64,000 nt of DNA from Mycolicibacterium sp. CBMA 247. GTDB taxonomy: Bacteria > Actinomycetota > Actinomycetes > Mycobacteriales > Mycobacteriaceae. Below the pieces are notes generated by a model that was given only the letters and a program-made list of their open reading frames with translations, was not told where the DNA came from and searched no databases. Where the stretch lies: positions 1 to 64,000 of the forward strand of contig NZ_VTGX01000001.1 of assembly GCF_009729095.1 (NCBI RefSeq). Direction: 5' to 3'. The position numbers and the translations under genes are program-made. Of the stretch, positions 62,051 through 64,000 are shown piece after piece. Each line of letters starts with the position of its first letter. The stretch's first letter is position 1.

Positions 62051-63247
62051 TTACACGAATGCACTCAGGCCGGTGATCGCTCGGCCGACGATCAAGGTAT
62101 TCATCTCCCGCGTGCCTTCGTAGGAGTAGATGGCCTCGGCGTCAGCGACGAAGCGACCAACGTTGTGCTCCAGCAGGATCCCGTTGCCACCAAGCAATTC
62201 CCTGGCATAGCCGACGGTTTCGCGCATCCGGACGGTGCACCAGGCCTTGGCCAGCGACGAGTGCCGGTCCTCTGCCCGGCCCTCGTCCTGCAGTTGGGAC
62301 AGCCGCGCACACAACGACCACGACGACGTGATGTTCCCCAGCATCCGCACCAGCAGATCCTGGACCAGCTGGAAGCCTGCGATGGGCCGTCCGAACTGCT
62401 CGCGCTGCAGCGCATAGGCCAACGCGTTCTCATAGGCGCCGCGGGCGCAACCGACCGCCATCCAGGCCACCCCTGCCCTGGTCATCCGCAGCACCTCGGC
62501 GGTGTCGCGGAACGAGTTGGCATTCTGCAGCCGGTCCTCCTCGGCGACCCGGACGTCCTCCATCGTGATCACCGCGTTCTGCACGATCCGCAGCGCGATC
62601 TTGTCCTCAAGCTTCTTCGTGGAAAACCCCGGAGTGTCATTGGCCACGATGAAGCCCTTCACCTGACCGTCATCGACGTCCTTGGCCCAGATGATGGTCA
62701 GATCACCGAAGGTCGCGTTGCCGATCCATTTCTTCTGCCCGTTGAGAATCCAGGTGTCACCGTGGCGGCGGGCGGTCGTGGTGAGCCCACCCGATGCACC
62801 GGATCCAACATCGGGTTCGGTGAGGCCGAACGACCCGATCTTCTCGTAGCGTGCCATCAGCGGCAGATACCGCTGCTTCTGCTCGTCGCTGCCGCACAGA
62901 TAGATCGAACCCATCGACAGGCCGCCGTGCACCCCGGCGAACGTCGCGACCGATGGATCGGTCCGGCCGAGCTCCATGGCGACCATGCCGTCCAACAGGA
63001 ATGACCCACCGCGACAACCGAATCCGTGATACGGCAGGCCTGCCAGCCCCAGCTGCCGGAACCCGGGCACGATCTCGAACGGGAAGCTGCCCCGCTGCCA
63101 ATGCTGGTTCACCAACGGAGCGACTTCCGAGGTCATGAACTCGCGAACCAGGTGCAGGAACTCCCGCTCCTCGTCGCCCAGCAGCGCCTCCAGATCGTAG
63201 AAGTCGGTGTCGTCGGCCACGGCCGGCATGGCGATCCGCTCGGTCAT
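62051..63247 (-). CDS. acyl-CoA dehydrogenase family protein
   Basis: A 398-residue flavoprotein. It has LTEPDVGSGASGGLTTTARRHGDTWILNGQKKWIGNATF, AWMAVGCARGAYENALAYALQREQFGRPIAGFQLVQDLL, and the C-terminal EAIYSYEGTREMNTLIVGRAITG, where Glu of YEGT is the usual catalytic base in glutaryl-CoA-dehydrogenase-like members. It removes hydrogen from an acyl-CoA thioester. The frame runs to 63466; GGAGGGAAG before ATG 63247 sets the start, which overlaps the small ORF stop by 4 nt. Confidence 0.93.
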   Translation of the reverse strand: MTERIAMPAVADDTDFYDLEALLGDEEREFLHLVREFMTSEVAPLVNQHWQRGSFPFEIVPGFRQLGLAGLPYHGFGCRGGSFLLDGMVAMELGRTDPSVATFAGVHGGLSMGSIYLCGSDEQKQRYLPLMARYEKIGSFGLTEPDVGSGASGGLTTTARRHGDTWILNGQKKWIGNATFGDLTIIWAKDVDDGQVKGFIVANDTPGFSTKKLEDKIALRIVQNAVITMEDVRVAEEDRLQNANSFRDTAEVLRMTRAGVAWMAVGCARGAYENALAYALQREQFGRPIAGFQLVQDLLVRMLGNITSSWSLCARLSQLQDEGRAEDRHSSLAKAWCTVRMRETVGYARELLGGNGILLEHNVGRFVADAEAIYSYEGTREMNTLIVGRAITGLSAFV

Positions 63248-63360
63248 GATTGCTTCCCTCCATCGACGTGTCTGAACGCTTCGATCAGCAACCGGCCCAT
63301 GATCCTGGCGTTGACGGCCGGCACGAGTGGCTGCACCTTCTTCGGCTCCGCGGTCATCAT
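63244..63360 (-). CDS. 38-residue small ORF between MaoC and acyl-CoA dehydrogenase
   Basis: The ATG at 63360 overlaps the MaoC stop by 4 nt (ATGA) and the TGA overlaps the acyl-CoA dehydrogenase ATG by 4 nt. The product begins MMTAEPKKVQPLVPAVNARI and ends FRHVDGGKQS. It has a short amphipathic helix-like centre and no known motif. It could be a real small subunit or a device for translational coupling. It may also be the remnant of a longer gene. Confidence 0.5.
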   Translation of the reverse strand: MMTAEPKKVQPLVPAVNARIMGRLLIEAFRHVDGGKQS

Positions 63361-63809
63361 GGGTAGAGCACGATGACGTCGGCGACACAGGCGGGACGGT
63401 CCTCACCGTCGATTTCGTAGTGCAGCGTGAACACCCCTTCCACGCCAGAGGTCTTCTGCTGGGCACTCATCACCGTGACCACGCCCCGGATCCGAGTACC
63501 CACCCGCACCGGTGCGGGAAAGCGCACCCTGTTGAGCCCGTAGTTCAGCGCCGCGGTCAACTCGCGGATCTGCAGAACTTCGGAGATCATCACGGGCGCG
63601 AGCGAAAGCGTGAGGTACCCGTGGGCGATGGTGCCCTTGAACGGACCCTTGGCCGCGCGCTGCGGATCGGTGTGGATCCACTGGTGGTCACCGGTCGCCT
63701 GGGCGAACAGATCCACCTGATCCTGGGTGATCGCCATCCAGTCGGTGGTGCCGACAACTTGGCCGACCAGCTTCAGCAGATCAGCCGGCTCGTCGAGAAC
63801 AGTTGTCAT
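63357..63809 (-). CDS. MaoC-like enoyl-CoA hydratase
   Basis: A 150-residue hot-dog hydratase: FAQATGDHQWIHTDPQRAAKGPFKGTIAHGYLTLSLAPVM holds the hydratase-2 Asp/His dyad. It hydrates a trans-2-enoyl-CoA, fitting the acyl-CoA dehydrogenase in the same operon. The frame is open to 63917; the ATG at 63809 starts the conserved region after an upstream gene end. Confidence 0.9.
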   Translation of the reverse strand: MTTVLDEPADLLKLVGQVVGTTDWMAITQDQVDLFAQATGDHQWIHTDPQRAAKGPFKGTIAHGYLTLSLAPVMISEVLQIRELTAALNYGLNRVRFPAPVRVGTRIRGVVTVMSAQQKTSGVEGVFTLHYEIDGEDRPACVADVIVLYP

Positions 63810-63825
63810 CGCTGGCCTCCCGTGG

Positions 63826-64000
63826 TCAGTGTTCGAGCACGTAGCTCCCCGGTGCGGGTTCCATTGGTTCCATCCCCGCTCCCCCGAGCGTGTCGGGCGC
63901 GGCCTTCCTGTTCCCACTGCGATCGGCGAGCCAGGCGGCGAAATCGGGCCACCAGGAGTCCGGCTGCTTCACTGCGGATTTGAGCCAGGCTTCCGGGTCA
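63826..64000 (-). CDS. partial: C-terminus of PHA-synthase-like alpha/beta hydrolase
   Basis: The last 57 codons before TGA at 63826 read DPEAWLKSAVKQPDSWWPDF, then AAWLADRSG, and end PGSYVLEH. SWWPDW-type segments and a PGxYV end are characteristic of poly(3-hydroxyalkanoate) synthase-related proteins. The gene continues beyond the window. It is upstream of maoC on the same strand, and both fit use or storage of 3-hydroxyacyl-CoA. Confidence 0.65.
   Translation of the reverse strand, partial: DPEAWLKSAVKQPDSWWPDFAAWLADRSGNRKAAPDTLGGAGMEPMEPAPGSYVLEH

Noticed and set aside
1..64000. CRISPR arrays, rRNA genes, insertion sequences, prophage
   Set aside because: No regularly spaced repeats, rRNA motifs, transposases or phage structural genes were found in reading the window.

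Overview
The window is high-GC actinobacterial DNA from a mycobacterium, most likely a fast-growing Mycolicibacterium-type species. Three things support this: a PPE protein, the arabinogalactan/LAM and PIM enzymes (AftC, PimA, PatA, PgsA), and gene order that matches parts of the M. tuberculosis chromosome (ruvC-ruvA-ruvB; yebC; pdxT-tesB-pdxS; Nudix-pimA-patA-pgsA-HIT-thrS, equivalent to Rv2603c-Rv2614c; and clpC2...aftC-msrB, equivalent to Rv2667-Rv2674). Many starts are GTG, several genes appear leaderless, and operons are packed with 4-nt ATGA/GTGA overlaps.

Layout. 1-4.0 kb: a 13E12-type HNH protein, a DUF1304 membrane protein and the Holliday-junction operon ruvCAB with an SOS box. 4.1-7.1 kb: a TetR regulator divergent from a haloalkane-dehalogenase-like hydrolase, an atypical SDR and YebC. 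7.1-13.0 kb: an accessory metabolic island with a LuxC-like acyl reductase and LuxE-like acyl-adenylating enzyme divergent from a TetR gene and an operon of CMD-family, 3-hydroxyisobutyrate-dehydrogenase-like and SDR genes. 13-25 kb: GT39 mannosyltransferase-like protein, vitamin B6 synthase (pdxT/pdxS), thioesterase, and the phosphatidylinositol mannoside operon down from thrS. 25-33 kb: GlgP, SDR, VTT-domain membrane protein, Tex, and a divergent DUF302/thioredoxin locus with a CsoR-type palindrome and a 40-residue Cys-rich protein.

33-37 kb is the most structurally unusual part. It holds a tRNA-Val(CAC), then a Gly-Cys-Val tRNA cluster present twice as 324-bp near-identical direct repeats. 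The repeats enclose a membrane Ser/Thr kinase homologue whose catalytic lysine is replaced by Thr. 37.4-40.5 kb is an iron/heme locus: a TetR gene, a 33-bp perfect palindrome, a canonical heme oxygenase, two IdeR-like boxes, a 26-codon ORF and a PPE-PPW protein. 40.5-41.8 kb holds a DAHP synthase preceded by what reads as a complete aromatic-amino-acid attenuator (leader peptide with Tyr-Trp-Arg-Phe, pause hairpin, terminator). 41.8-50.2 kb has regulators paired with transporters and an orphan PrrB-like histidine kinase. 50.2-58 kb is the conserved clpC2-to-msrB segment; the clpC2 promoter is embedded in twin operators. 58-64 kb has a lipase-like hydrolase, a PucR-type regulator, a DUF2252 gene broken by one amber codon, and a beta-oxidation-type operon (PHA-synthase-like end, MaoC, a 38-codon ORF, acyl-CoA dehydrogenase).

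No intergenic stretch exceeds 300 bases. No insertion sequence, CRISPR array, rRNA or prophage was seen. The best candidates for undescribed biology are the aroG-type leader, the pseudokinase/tRNA duplication, the LuxCE-centred cluster, and the coupled small ORFs.
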